NCBI GenBank assembly: GCA_963704155.1
Contig: CAVPHF010000032.1
Coordinates: 186,001 to 250,000 of the forward strand
Direction: 5' to 3'
Length of the DNA stretch: 64,000 bases
DNA from: Thiohalocapsa sp963704155
Lineage (GTDB): Bacteria; Pseudomonadota; Gammaproteobacteria; Chromatiales; Chromatiaceae
A program made the position numbers and the translations under genes. The notes under the pieces are model-generated. The model was not told the DNA's origin. It ran no database searches and saw only the letters and a program-made list of their open reading frames with translations. This document shows, piece after piece, positions 42,264-50,265 of the stretch; the stretch's first letter is position 1; every line of letters begins with the position of its first letter.

Positions 42264-43103
42264 CTAGCCCAACACCTCACGCAGACAGCGGTCAACTGAG
42301 CGTGCTAGGCTGATCTCACCGTCGATAACGGCTTGCTGATAGCGCCGGCGCCACTCGGGCATCAGCAGCTCGGCGCGCTGCCACTCGAGATAGATCATCC
42401 GCGCAAGCGGCCCCCCCTGGTCGAGAAAACCGGATTCCTCGAAGTCGCGTGCGGCGCGCTCGCGGTCGTAGGCAAAGCGGACGATGCGGGCGTGCCAGCT
42501 GCCGTTGCGCCAGGTGAACTGTCCGTAACTGGCGCGCGGGTCGCCGTCAAACGGCGAGCCCACCGAGCCGACATTGACCACGTCCATGCCTTGGGTTCGC
42601 CGCTGATGCGGTCGATGAGTATGCCCGGAGACGAATAATGCGACGCCTTCGGGCAGCTTGCCGACCAAGGACGCGTCGCTGGTGCCCGGCGTGATGCCGT
42701 CGCGATTGCCGGCCATGGTGCCATGGGTGACATGCAGCCAGGCGTCCGCGTCAGGCGGCTGTAAGCAGAGGTGGTCGGGCCAATCGCGCAGCAGTTCGGC
42801 ACGCTCGGCGACCTGCTGCCAGGCGAAGTCGGCAAAGCGGCGGATCTCTCGTTCACCAACCGAGGCCGGTGCCTCGCGGCCGCAGTGCAAGACCCACACC
42901 TCGTGGTTGCCATTGACCGGGAGCCAGCCGGCTTGGCGACGTTTTTGGTCGAACAGCTCTAGGCAGCCCAGGCTGTCAGGCCCGCGATTGATCAGGTCGC
43001 CGGCCATGACGACCATATCAGGGTGCCAAGCCTCGATATGCGCCACCGCCTCTTCCATGGCGGGCAGATTGGCTTGGACATCGGAGAAAACGGCGACCTT
43101 CAT
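42264..43103 (-). CDS. Calcineurin-like metallophosphoesterase
   Basis: 279 aa. All metallophosphoesterase motifs are present: FSDVQANL (D8 region), GDLINRGPDS, VNGNHEVW, VTHGTMAGN and FVSGHTHRPH. The two-metal site hydrolyses phosphomono- or diesters in the cytoplasm. The layout is that of the YfcE/ApaH-like single-domain family, with an 80-residue C-terminal helical extension after VNVGSVGSPFDGDPRASYGQ. Substrate is not predictable. The start MKVAVFSDVQANLPAMEEAV is clear. It is convergent with the glycine-zipper lipoprotein gene. Confidence 0.88.
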   Translation of the reverse strand: MKVAVFSDVQANLPAMEEAVAHIEAWHPDMVVMAGDLINRGPDSLGCLELFDQKRRQAGWLPVNGNHEVWVLHCGREAPASVGEREIRRFADFAWQQVAERAELLRDWPDHLCLQPPDADAWLHVTHGTMAGNRDGITPGTSDASLVGKLPEGVALFVSGHTHRPHQRRTQGMDVVNVGSVGSPFDGDPRASYGQFTWRNGSWHARIVRFAYDRERAARDFEESGFLDQGGPLARMIYLEWQRAELLMPEWRRRYQQAVIDGEISLARSVDRCLREVLG

Positions 43104-43160
43104 CTCGATTGCCTCGTGTAAGGGCGTTTCGCAAGCGGCGAACGGGGAAGAGCGGGCCTA

Positions 43161-43317
43161 GGCGATTTCTGGCAAATCTCATACCAGCTGACTTGTCTTG
43201 ACGCCCTCCTTCTTTGTCGCACCGCCAGTCACGTAGCCCGGCTAGGCTCCTGGCGGCGCTCCTTGAAGGCGAACCTCAATCCGGCGTTATCTGGTACGAG
43301 ATTTTCCGGCAATCGCC
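43161..43317 (+). mobile_element. MITE-like element with 27-bp inverted ends
   Basis: GGCGATTTCTGGCAAATCTC continuing to 43187 and the sequence 43291-43317 are imperfect inverted repeats of 27 bases (about 22 matches). Nested pairs occur inside (CCGCCAG with CTGGCGG, AGCC with GGCT), so the whole 157-base unit can fold into one long hairpin. It carries no gene. A CTA/TTAG context flanks both ends. A partial terminal sequence recurs at 43391-43407 and a degenerate copy is at 29790-29910. The remaining part of the 43104-43424 gap holds nothing else visible. Confidence 0.7.
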
Positions 43318-43424
43318 TTAGCCGACCCGGACAACCGCCGGTGCGACGCCCTGGGCGGGGGAAAATAAGCGCCAAATGGTATAGGGTTTAGCGCAAATCG
43401 CCTAAGCTACAACAATTCAGGGCG

Positions 43425-43967
43425 ATGCCGCGCCCGATCGAGACGTCGAATGATCAAGCAACATGCGAGGCCGCTTTCCGAAACATGACCGACGATATCG
43501 CGACCAGGGACTTAGCCGGCGCTGCGGCAGATCCGGACTGGGACATGCCGCTGACGCTCAAGATGACGCCTGAGCTCATCGTGCATGCGTTGATGGAGAA
43601 CGCCGCAGCCGTGCACACCGGCTGGGAAAGCTGTATCGATGAGGACAGCGTGCTGTCCGAGCTGACGGTGATGGACGACATTGGCAGCAGTGCCGTGCGT
43701 CTCGTCGAGCAGGAATTTGCCGATGAGCAGGAGGTCGATGTCGTCTGGCACGATTGGGCGGTCGAGGTGCGTATCGGCAAGGTGATAACCACTGGTCACT
43801 ATTCGCTGCGCGCCAACTCGGCGCCGCTCGACTGGGAATGGCATGCGCGCGAGGCCGAGCGCGCCTTCGAGCGTGCCTGCGTGCTGCTTGGTCGGCGCGT
43901 GCGCCGCGGCTTGGTCATCGACGAGCCGATGCCGCGCGAGTTGCCGCCACGGGCGAGCCGACATTGA
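43425..43967 (+). CDS. Conserved-looking protein of unknown function (180 aa)
   Basis: Acidic N-terminal half (DDIATRDLAGAAADPDWDMP, AVHTGWESCIDEDSVLSELT) followed by a beta-rich segment (VVWHDWAVEVRIGKVITTGH, YSLRANSAPLDWEWHA) and a basic helix (RAFERACVLLGRRVRRGLVI). No signal peptide or membrane helix. ATG 43485 (MTDDIATRDL) is an alternative start that would remove a poorly structured extension. I do not recognise the family. Codon use and the folded-looking middle part support a real gene. Confidence 0.6.
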   Translation: MPRPIETSNDQATCEAAFRNMTDDIATRDLAGAAADPDWDMPLTLKMTPELIVHALMENAAAVHTGWESCIDEDSVLSELTVMDDIGSSAVRLVEQEFADEQEVDVVWHDWAVEVRIGKVITTGHYSLRANSAPLDWEWHAREAERAFERACVLLGRRVRRGLVIDEPMPRELPPRASRH

Positions 43968-44113
43968 GCGGCTCGCCCTTTGTTCTGATCCAGTCCTGGC
44001 CCGGTTTCCTGTGCGGGTTGCTCTACCGTGTCGACGCGGCGGCCTTTGCCCTGGGCATTCCGCGCCTTGCCTGACAACGTTTTGCGTGCATCCCACGCGA
44101 CGGAGGAGTTCCT

Positions 44114-44380
44114 ATGAACATCAAGATCGATATTGACGTATCGCCGGACGAAATGCGCAAGCTCATGGGGCTGCCCGACGTCGATGCATTCCAGCGCCAG
44201 CTGATGGACGACATCCGCGAGCGCATCAACAAGGGTGTCGAGGGGTATGACCCGCTTAAGCTCTTCCAACCCTATCTCAGCAGCAGCCTGGCCGGCATGG
44301 AGATGATGCAGCGATTGCTGACCGGCGGTGTTGGCCAAGGTGCCAAAGGCTGGGGTCAGAGCAAAGCGGACGACGACTAG
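44114..44380 (+). CDS. DUF6489-like small protein (88 aa)
   Basis: ATG 44114 follows GGAGGAGTTCCT, an excellent ribosome-binding site. The start MNIKIDIDVSPDEMRKLMGL then PDVDAFQ resembles a family of small proteobacterial proteins annotated as DUF6489, with a conserved beta strand and a helix reading LPDV. The middle (LKLFQPYLSSSLAGMEMMQR) is an amphipathic helix and the tail is polar. Function unknown. The domain name is recalled, not searched. It precedes the rhodanese gene by 125 bases. Confidence 0.7.
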   Translation: MNIKIDIDVSPDEMRKLMGLPDVDAFQRQLMDDIRERINKGVEGYDPLKLFQPYLSSSLAGMEMMQRLLTGGVGQGAKGWGQSKADDD

Positions 44381-44505
44381 AGGGCTGGCCTCGGCGCTGA
44401 AGGCGCTGTTCCAACCGCTGGCGACTCTAGGGTTGAACCCGCTCGCGCGGGAACGCATCTGTCGGCTCCAATCGTTTCGCCGCCGACTTGGCGACAGGAG
44501 CCCCG

Positions 44506-45432
44506 ATGACTCGCTCTTTTCTCAAACCCGTATTGGCCGGGCTCGTGCTCTCGTCATTGAGCCTGATGGTGCGTGCCGAGCCTGCGCCGGCACTGGTCGA
44601 CGCCGCCTGGCTGAAGGGCCGGCTTGGCAGCGAAGGCTTGGTCGTGCTCGACATCCAGGATCGAAAAGAATACGCGCGGTTTCACATCCCCGGCGCCGTC
44701 AATGCCCCTTACGAGCTTTGGCGAACCGCCGGCGGCAAGACCGAGCTGCCGTCGATGCTGCCGCCGGTGGATCGGCTCGAGCCGATGATCGCCGCGCTCG
44801 GCATCTCCAATGATAGTCAGGTGATCATCGTCCCGACCGGCCGGGGAGCGGGAGACCTGGCTGCCGCGGCGCGCGTCTTCTGGACCTTCAAGGTGCTGGG
44901 CCATAATGCCGTTGGCGTGCTAAATGGTGGCTTGGTTGCCTATGCCGAGGCCGATGGGCGACTCGCGAGCGGCATTGAGCAGCCGGTTGCCGCCGAATTC
45001 ACCGCTGTGCTCCAACCGCAGATGGTGCCGACCGCAGATGCAGTCCGCGATGCGCTTGATGCCGGCACCTTGTTCGTCGATGCCCGTAGCCAGGGCGAAT
45101 TCGTCGGCATCTACACTGGTGACGACAAGGAACGACCCGGCACCATACCCGGCTCACGCCATCTGCCGCACGATTGGGTTTCGGCCGATGGCTCGGGCAA
45201 GTTGCGCGGCCGCGGTGCGCTGCGCGAGCTATTGACGGCGAGCGACATAGACCCGGCCGTGCCCCAGGTCCACTTCTGCCACAGCGGCAACCGTGCAGCG
45301 CTGACCTGGTTCGTCTCCTATGCCGTGTTCGGCAACGAGAATGCGACACTCTACGATGGGTCGATGATGGAATGGGCGCGCAGCGACGACCTGCCCGTGG
45401 ATGCGAAGATCCAGCTCTGCAAGACGTGCTGA
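44506..45432 (+). CDS. Exported two-domain rhodanese (sulfurtransferase)
   Basis: 308 aa from ATG 44506 with AGGAG seven bases upstream. A signal peptide ends near VRAEPAPA. Two rhodanese-like domains follow. The first (about 25-150) contains VVLDIQDRKEYARFHIPGAV but has no cysteine in its active loop (IIVPTGRGAGDLA), so it is structural. The second has FVDARSQGEF and the catalytic loop HFCHSGNRAAL with the sulfur-carrying Cys. Such enzymes move sulfane sulfur from thiosulfate or persulfides to an acceptor; a periplasmic location would fit oxidation of reduced sulfur compounds. csoS1D is convergent downstream. Confidence 0.85.
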   Translation: MTRSFLKPVLAGLVLSSLSLMVRAEPAPALVDAAWLKGRLGSEGLVVLDIQDRKEYARFHIPGAVNAPYELWRTAGGKTELPSMLPPVDRLEPMIAALGISNDSQVIIVPTGRGAGDLAAAARVFWTFKVLGHNAVGVLNGGLVAYAEADGRLASGIEQPVAAEFTAVLQPQMVPTADAVRDALDAGTLFVDARSQGEFVGIYTGDDKERPGTIPGSRHLPHDWVSADGSGKLRGRGALRELLTASDIDPAVPQVHFCHSGNRAALTWFVSYAVFGNENATLYDGSMMEWARSDDLPVDAKIQLCKTC

Positions 45433-45464
45433 AATCGGCCGGCCTATGCCTCGCGCGGCGAGGT

Positions 45465-46106
45465 TCAGCCGTGGTGGGGGATGATCGCCCGGTCGGCACC
45501 GCTCAGATTCTCGACCGCCGCGACCGCCGCCGCCCCGGCCTCGTCCACGTCCGCTTCGCTGCCAGACAAGGTCAATCGGCCGAAGGCTCCAACCGCGCGG
45601 ACGTCGATCAGCGTGATGTTGGCGGCCTTCTCCGCCTGATTGGCCGCGTAGACGATGTAGCCGGCCGGCTCGGTCTCGAGGATGAACATGCTCTGGCCCG
45701 GCAACATCATTGAGCCCCGTCGGTTCTGTCGGTTGATGAGCACCGTGTGATCGGGCGTCATCGCGCGAATGATCTCCTTCCACGCGACCTTGCACTTCTG
45801 CCGATCATCCTGCCTGGCGCGCATGTGCTGGAGCAGGGTGCGGCCAGCCTCCAAAACATCGCTCTGATCGCGCTGGTGAATGACCATGGAGCCGAAGGCG
45901 CGTTCGACCACCTGCTGGGCCAAGTGGACGCGGGTCGCCTTCAATGCGATGTCGGTGAGACGATGGATGGCCATGCCGGGTGAAACCTCGACCCAGAGAC
46001 AGGCGTCGCCGGGGATGGGCAGGAACCCCTGGGAGACGGTCGCCATGTACTCGGCAAGCTGCGGCTGAAGCGAGTCGATGAAGATGTAGGTCCTGAGCTT
46101 GATCAT
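45465..46106 (-). CDS. csoS1D: Carboxysome shell pseudohexamer protein CsoS1D
   Basis: 213 aa from ATG 46106; an in-frame ATG at 46163 would add 19 residues. Two tandem BMC domains: LRTYIFIDSLQPQLAEYMAT through VERAFGSM (about 4-90) and TPDHTVLINRQNRRGSMM through DVRAVGAFGRLTLSG (about 117-182). The pattern agrees closely with my memory of Prochlorococcus CsoS1D, including the Glu-Arg pair (residues 68-69) that gates the large central pore. It forms trimers that pass larger metabolites through the alpha-carboxysome shell. No RuBisCO, carbonic anhydrase or other shell gene is in this window, so it is an orphan relative to the main operon. It is convergent with the rhodanese gene. Confidence 0.9.
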   Translation of the reverse strand: MIKLRTYIFIDSLQPQLAEYMATVSQGFLPIPGDACLWVEVSPGMAIHRLTDIALKATRVHLAQQVVERAFGSMVIHQRDQSDVLEAGRTLLQHMRARQDDRQKCKVAWKEIIRAMTPDHTVLINRQNRRGSMMLPGQSMFILETEPAGYIVYAANQAEKAANITLIDVRAVGAFGRLTLSGSEADVDEAGAAAVAAVENLSGADRAIIPHHG

Positions 46107-46413
46107 GCGATGTCGAGGCCGGGCGCTCCGGGTTTTTTTACTGCTGAACCAGTCCGATCGCATCCCAACAGCCGATCCGGGCCGGACAAGGCGACATCTC
46201 GTTGCGGATGTTGCGTCAGAGGAGGAGGCTGGGCTCGGGCGGGATTCCAGCGCTGCCGAGCCGGTGCGCCCAGGCATTATCGCACATCACTGCTGTTGAT
46301 CTCCGACCTTGAATTAGCGTTTGCTGATACCAGTTCCCAGGCCAGCAAACTATATTCCTGTGAGTCCGGCGCCTGCCAAAACCGTGACGCCTCGAAGACA
46401 ACGGAGCCCAGCC
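46107..46413 (+). other. 307-base divergent gap between csoS1D and apbC
   Basis: Both genes must be expressed from here. The minus-strand frame of csoS1D stays open for about 57 codons upstream, with an ATG at 46163. A T7 run at 46132-46138 corresponds to A7 on the csoS1D strand. The sequence CCAGCAAACTATATTCC (46343-46359) contains a TATATT that might be a -10 box for apbC, but no matching -35 stands at the right distance. Nothing else recognised. Confidence 0.3.
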
Positions 46414-47505
46414 ATGTCAGACCTGAACAAAGAAAGTATCGAAGCCGCCATCAAGGAGTACAGCGAGCCTCATCTGGGTCGCGATCTCATGTCGGCAAAG
46501 GCGGTGAAGTCGATCGACATCGAAGGCGATCAGGTCAAGGTCAAGGTGCTGCTGGGTTTTCCCGCCAATGGCGTCGTTGCTTCAATTGCTGAAGCGGTGA
46601 AAGAAAAGGTAGAGGGCGTGCCGGGCGTCAGCATGGCCCAGGTGGACGTGACCTGGGAGGTCAAGGCCCACTCGGTGCAAAAATCCCTGAAGCCGATCGG
46701 CGACGTCAAAAACATCATTGCGGTCGCATCGGGCAAGGGTGGCGTCGGCAAGTCGACCACCGCCGTTAATTTAGCGCTGGCATTGTCCGCCGAGGGCGCG
46801 AAGGTCGGCATCCTCGATGCCGATATCTACGGGCCGTCGCAGCCGCGTATGCTGGGCATCACCGGCAAGCCTGACTCCAAGGACGGCAAGAGCCTGGAGC
46901 CGATGAGCAGCTATCACTTGCAGGCCATGTCGATCGGCTTCCTGATCGACGAGGAGACGCCGATGATCTGGCGTGGTCCGATGGTTACCCAGGCGCTCGA
47001 GCAACTGCTCAATGACACCAACTGGTCCGACCTTGACTATCTGGTCATCGATCTGCCGCCGGGCACGGGCGACACCCAGCTCACGCTGGCGCAAAAGGTG
47101 CCGGTCTCAGGCGCCGTCATCGTCACGACACCCCAGGACATCGCGCTGCTCGACGCGCGCAAGGGCCTGAAGATGTTCCAAAAGGTCGAGGTGCCGGTGC
47201 TTGGCATCGTTGAGAACATGAGCACCCATATCTGTTCCAGCTGCGGACACGAGGAGCATATCTTCGGCGAAGGCGGCGGTAGCAAGATGGCCGAACAGTA
47301 CGGCGTGCAGATGCTCGGCTCGCTGCCGCTTGACATCCACATTCGCGAAGAAACTGACAGTGGAAAGCCCAGTGTCGCTGCCGACCCGGAATCGCGCACA
47401 AGCCAGATCTATCGCGAGATTGCCCGTAAGACCGCGGCTAAGCTGTCGCTGCAAGCCAAGGACTACGCGGCAAAGTTCCCGCGCATCGTTATCCAGAACA
47501 ACTGA
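46414..47505 (+). CDS. apbC: Iron-sulfur cluster carrier ApbC/Mrp
   Basis: 363 aa from ATG 46414 with GGAG upstream. An N-terminal DUF59/MIP18-like domain (about 1-85) precedes the P-loop NTPase with the deviant Walker A ASGKGGVGKSTTAVNLALAL, switch segment LDADIYGPSQPRMLG and DYLVIDLPPGTGDTQLTL. The cluster-binding CxxC is HICSSCGHEEHIFG. The dimer carries a [4Fe-4S] cluster to apo-proteins in the cytoplasm, relevant for the many Fe-S proteins of this region. It stands alone and a tRNA-Gly gene follows. Confidence 0.94.
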   Translation: MSDLNKESIEAAIKEYSEPHLGRDLMSAKAVKSIDIEGDQVKVKVLLGFPANGVVASIAEAVKEKVEGVPGVSMAQVDVTWEVKAHSVQKSLKPIGDVKNIIAVASGKGGVGKSTTAVNLALALSAEGAKVGILDADIYGPSQPRMLGITGKPDSKDGKSLEPMSSYHLQAMSIGFLIDEETPMIWRGPMVTQALEQLLNDTNWSDLDYLVIDLPPGTGDTQLTLAQKVPVSGAVIVTTPQDIALLDARKGLKMFQKVEVPVLGIVENMSTHICSSCGHEEHIFGEGGGSKMAEQYGVQMLGSLPLDIHIREETDSGKPSVAADPESRTSQIYREIARKTAAKLSLQAKDYAAKFPRIVIQNN

Positions 47506-47649
47506 TACGCTGGTGGCAGTCCAATGCGGCCGCCCAGTCCGGTTGTTGGCCGGCCGCTCGAGAGCGAGCATGCAAAATGCCGTTGCGAGGCCTTCCCATG
47601 TCTCGGTGGCTTGCCTGGAATCGGGACGGGCAATACAATCCTCGGCACC

Positions 47650-47723
47650 GCGGGTGTAGTTCAATGGTAGAACAGGAGCTTCCCAAGCTTCTAACGTGGG
47701 TTCGATTCCCATCACCCGCTCCA
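47650..47723 (+). tRNA. tRNA-Gly (anticodon CCC)
   Basis: A 74-base cloverleaf with CCA encoded: acceptor GCGGGTG/CACCCGC with discriminator U, D-arm TAGTTCAATGGTAGA, anticodon loop TTCCCAA (CCC) closed by GAGC/GCTT-type pairs, T-arm GTGGGTTCGATTCCCAT. It is 144 bases after apbC and 14 bases before the DUF2007 gene, so its transcript may run into that gene. Confidence 0.95.
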
Positions 47724-47737
47724 GTTTCCGTGCCCTC

Positions 47738-48052
47738 ATGCATCGACTCTACCAGGCCGGCGACCGTATTGAGGCGCAGCTGCTCAGCGATTTCTTAGAG
47801 CGCCATCTGATCGACAACGCCATCTTTGGCGACTATTTGGCCGGCGCCATCGGCGAGCTTCCGGCCATTTCCCCCAGCGTCTGGATCGTCCACGACGATG
47901 ATCTCGAACGAGCGCGCGAGTTGCTTGAACGCTTCATTTCCGATGCAGAGCGTGCGTCCGCGCCATCCTGGGTCTGCCACGGTTGCGGCGAACTCGTGGA
48001 TGGCAGCTTCGATCTCTGCTGGCGCTGCGGACACGAGCGCACCGGCGCCTAG
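47738..48052 (+). CDS. DUF2007-domain protein with C-terminal zinc ribbon
   Basis: 104 aa from ATG 47738, 14 bases after tRNA-Gly. The first 70 residues (MHRLYQAGDRIEAQLLSDFL, then WIVHDDDLERARELLERFI) match DUF2007, a small ferredoxin-like fold found as a possible signalling domain. The tail CHGCGELVDGSFDLCWRCGH is a four-cysteine zinc ribbon. Function unknown. An asmA gene starts 24 bases downstream, so a joint transcript is probable. The domain identification is recalled, not searched. Confidence 0.75.
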   Translation: MHRLYQAGDRIEAQLLSDFLERHLIDNAIFGDYLAGAIGELPAISPSVWIVHDDDLERARELLERFISDAERASAPSWVCHGCGELVDGSFDLCWRCGHERTGA

Positions 48053-48075
48053 CCCGCGATGAGCGCCGAAACCCC

Positions 48076-50265
48076 ATGAGCCGCGTGGCCAGAGCGTTTT
48101 CGCTGCTCCTGTTGTTGACTGTCGCCGTCGTGTTGCTGCTGGCGGTAGCCGCACCCTGGTTCGTCGACCGGGAAGACCTGGCCCGCCGGATCGAGGCCGC
48201 CGCGTTCGACGCTACCGGGCAGACCATCCATATCGACGGCATCCCGAGGCTGCGGCTGTTGCCGCGTCCGTTGGTCGAGATGGGTCCCGTCAGGCAGGCT
48301 GCCCAGTCCGCTTCGGCCGAGTCCGTGACGCGCGCGGAGCGCATCCTAGTGCGGGTGCGTCCGTTGCCGATGCTGATTGGGCGGCTGGAGCTGGCATCGT
48401 TGCGGATCGATGGACTGAGGATACCGCGGCTCCAACCCGGGTCCGCGAGCGCGGGAGGGTTTGCTTCGCAAAGCCGTGATGCGCGCGAGCCCGATGTGCC
48501 TTCGGCAACCTTGCCGGTCTGGACGCGTCTCCCGATGCGCGCGGTCGGCGTGTACGCCGAGCAGGTCCTGCTGGATTATCCGGCGGGGGAGGGCGGCATC
48601 GCTTGGTCGTTGTTGCGCCCGGACGCCGGCATCACTTCGCTGGGCGGAATGGCGCGTCTCGATGCCGTAATCGATGTCGACGCCGAGGCACCGAGTCTGC
48701 AAGCTGAGCTACATCTCAGCGCCGGCATCGAGCCATGGCGCGCAAGAACGATCGAGCCGCCGGCCGCGCCACCGGTCGATAACGCGAAGGTCTCGACGCA
48801 GATGCCGCCGCAAGCCGCGCCGGTGATCGGTATCCGGGGACTTCGGTTGACGGCATCTGGGCTGCGCCTCGGCGAAGGGCATGAGCTGCCGCTGCAGCTG
48901 GATTCCGATCTCGACTACCTGCCGGAGCAGGGGCGCGTTCGATTGTCGCGGTTGGTGGTTGCATCCGGCTCGATGCGGATGACCTTGCGCGGCGCCGACT
49001 CCTCGACAGCTCCGAATGGCCTGCCGGCGCCGCTCCATTTCCAGCTGCACGAGGTCGATCTCCGCGCTTGGCTCGACACCAATGGCTTCGGCCCCGTCCG
49101 CGGTCTATCGAGCACATTCCGCTGTGTTGCCGCCGAGGGCATGGCGGCATTGGCAGCGGACAGCCTGACACTCTCGCGGGTATCTCTGCACTTGGACGGC
49201 GCCGAGATCGTCGGCGGCGCGCGTCTGACGGCGGCACCAGTGCCCGCGCTCGATCTGGCGTTGGCGGTGGATAGTATCGATCTCGATCCCTATCTCGCCG
49301 CGGCGGCCGCGACCGGCGGTACCGCTGATCTGCACGCCGATGCGGCGGCCGCAGTCGCTCTCGCGCCGCATTGCGAGCCGGCCCCGGCCGAGCGCACCGA
49401 CTGGCCGCGGCTTCCCGAGCACGACGATGAGACGAGCCTGCAAGCGAACCTCGGCGCGCAGCTGCTGCGCATCGGTGCCTTGGATTATCGGGGCGTCTTC
49501 GTCGATGCTCTGGCCGAGCAAGGCATCCTCTCCGCGGACATCGATGTCGCCGACTTCTATGCCGGCTCGCTGGCCGCGCGTTTGGAGCGCGACCTGCGCG
49601 ACGCCGCGGCACCGAGGAACACCCTGCGCGGCCATGCGACCGGCGTCGACGCCGGTCGCCTGCTGCCCCATCTGATCGGCAAGGCCCCGATCACCGGCAT
49701 CGCGGACGTCACGGCCGAGCTGGCCGGCAGCGGCGCCGACGGCCTTTCCATCCGCCGCGACCTGTCCGGCACACTTTCGCTCGCGATTCGCGATGGACGT
49801 CTGACCGGTCTTGATATCGACGAGCTGCTCGCCGCCGCCGGCGCTGCACCCGCCGAGGGTCAGTCGGTCGCGCAATTCTCGACTCTGACGGCCACGGCCG
49901 CAGGCACCGGCGGTGTGTTCCAGAGCAAGGATATCGCCGGCCGTTCACCGATGCTGCACCTCAATGGCGGCGGCCGCTTCGATGCCGTCGCAGAGACGCT
50001 GGATCTGGACCTGGACGCCGAGCTGGTCGAGCCGCCGCAAGGCGGGAGCCTAAGCGCGTTGGCCGGCATTCGCGTGCCGATCCGGGTGACCGGTTCTTGG
50101 CAACAGCCGGCGTGGCAGGCGGATGCCGGACCCGCGCTGCGCGAGGCCGCGCGGCGTCTGCTCGATCAGCAGCTGGATCGGCATCGCGACAGCTTAAAGG
50201 AGCTCGAGGAGCGCACCGGTATCAAGGGCTTGGAGCAGGGGCTGAAGGGGCTGTTCGGGCTTTGA
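48076..50265 (+). CDS. AsmA-family protein
   Basis: 729 aa. One N-terminal membrane helix (AFSLLLLLTVAVVLLLAVAA) anchors a large periplasmic beta-rich domain. The post-helix motif PWFVDREDLARRIEAAAFDA followed by TGQTIHIDGIPRLRLLPRPL is the AsmA signature, and the C-terminal AsmA-like domain (about 560-700) contains ISGTLS-type repeats (LSGTLSLAIRDGRLTGLDID). These proteins form bridge-like lipid conduits or affect outer membrane assembly. The stop codon overlaps the proposed TTG start of mutY, the same neighbour order known from many gammaproteobacteria (asmA-mutY-yggX). Confidence 0.85.
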   Translation: MSRVARAFSLLLLLTVAVVLLLAVAAPWFVDREDLARRIEAAAFDATGQTIHIDGIPRLRLLPRPLVEMGPVRQAAQSASAESVTRAERILVRVRPLPMLIGRLELASLRIDGLRIPRLQPGSASAGGFASQSRDAREPDVPSATLPVWTRLPMRAVGVYAEQVLLDYPAGEGGIAWSLLRPDAGITSLGGMARLDAVIDVDAEAPSLQAELHLSAGIEPWRARTIEPPAAPPVDNAKVSTQMPPQAAPVIGIRGLRLTASGLRLGEGHELPLQLDSDLDYLPEQGRVRLSRLVVASGSMRMTLRGADSSTAPNGLPAPLHFQLHEVDLRAWLDTNGFGPVRGLSSTFRCVAAEGMAALAADSLTLSRVSLHLDGAEIVGGARLTAAPVPALDLALAVDSIDLDPYLAAAAATGGTADLHADAAAAVALAPHCEPAPAERTDWPRLPEHDDETSLQANLGAQLLRIGALDYRGVFVDALAEQGILSADIDVADFYAGSLAARLERDLRDAAAPRNTLRGHATGVDAGRLLPHLIGKAPITGIADVTAELAGSGADGLSIRRDLSGTLSLAIRDGRLTGLDIDELLAAAGAAPAEGQSVAQFSTLTATAAGTGGVFQSKDIAGRSPMLHLNGGGRFDAVAETLDLDLDAELVEPPQGGSLSALAGIRVPIRVTGSWQQPAWQADAGPALREAARRLLDQQLDRHRDSLKELEERTGIKGLEQGLKGLFGL

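Noticed and set aside
43161..43317. Riboswitch or structured RNA gene
   Set aside because: The fold is a single long palindrome with terminal repeats and a second diverged copy between unrelated genes, which fits a mobile repeat better than a regulatory RNA.
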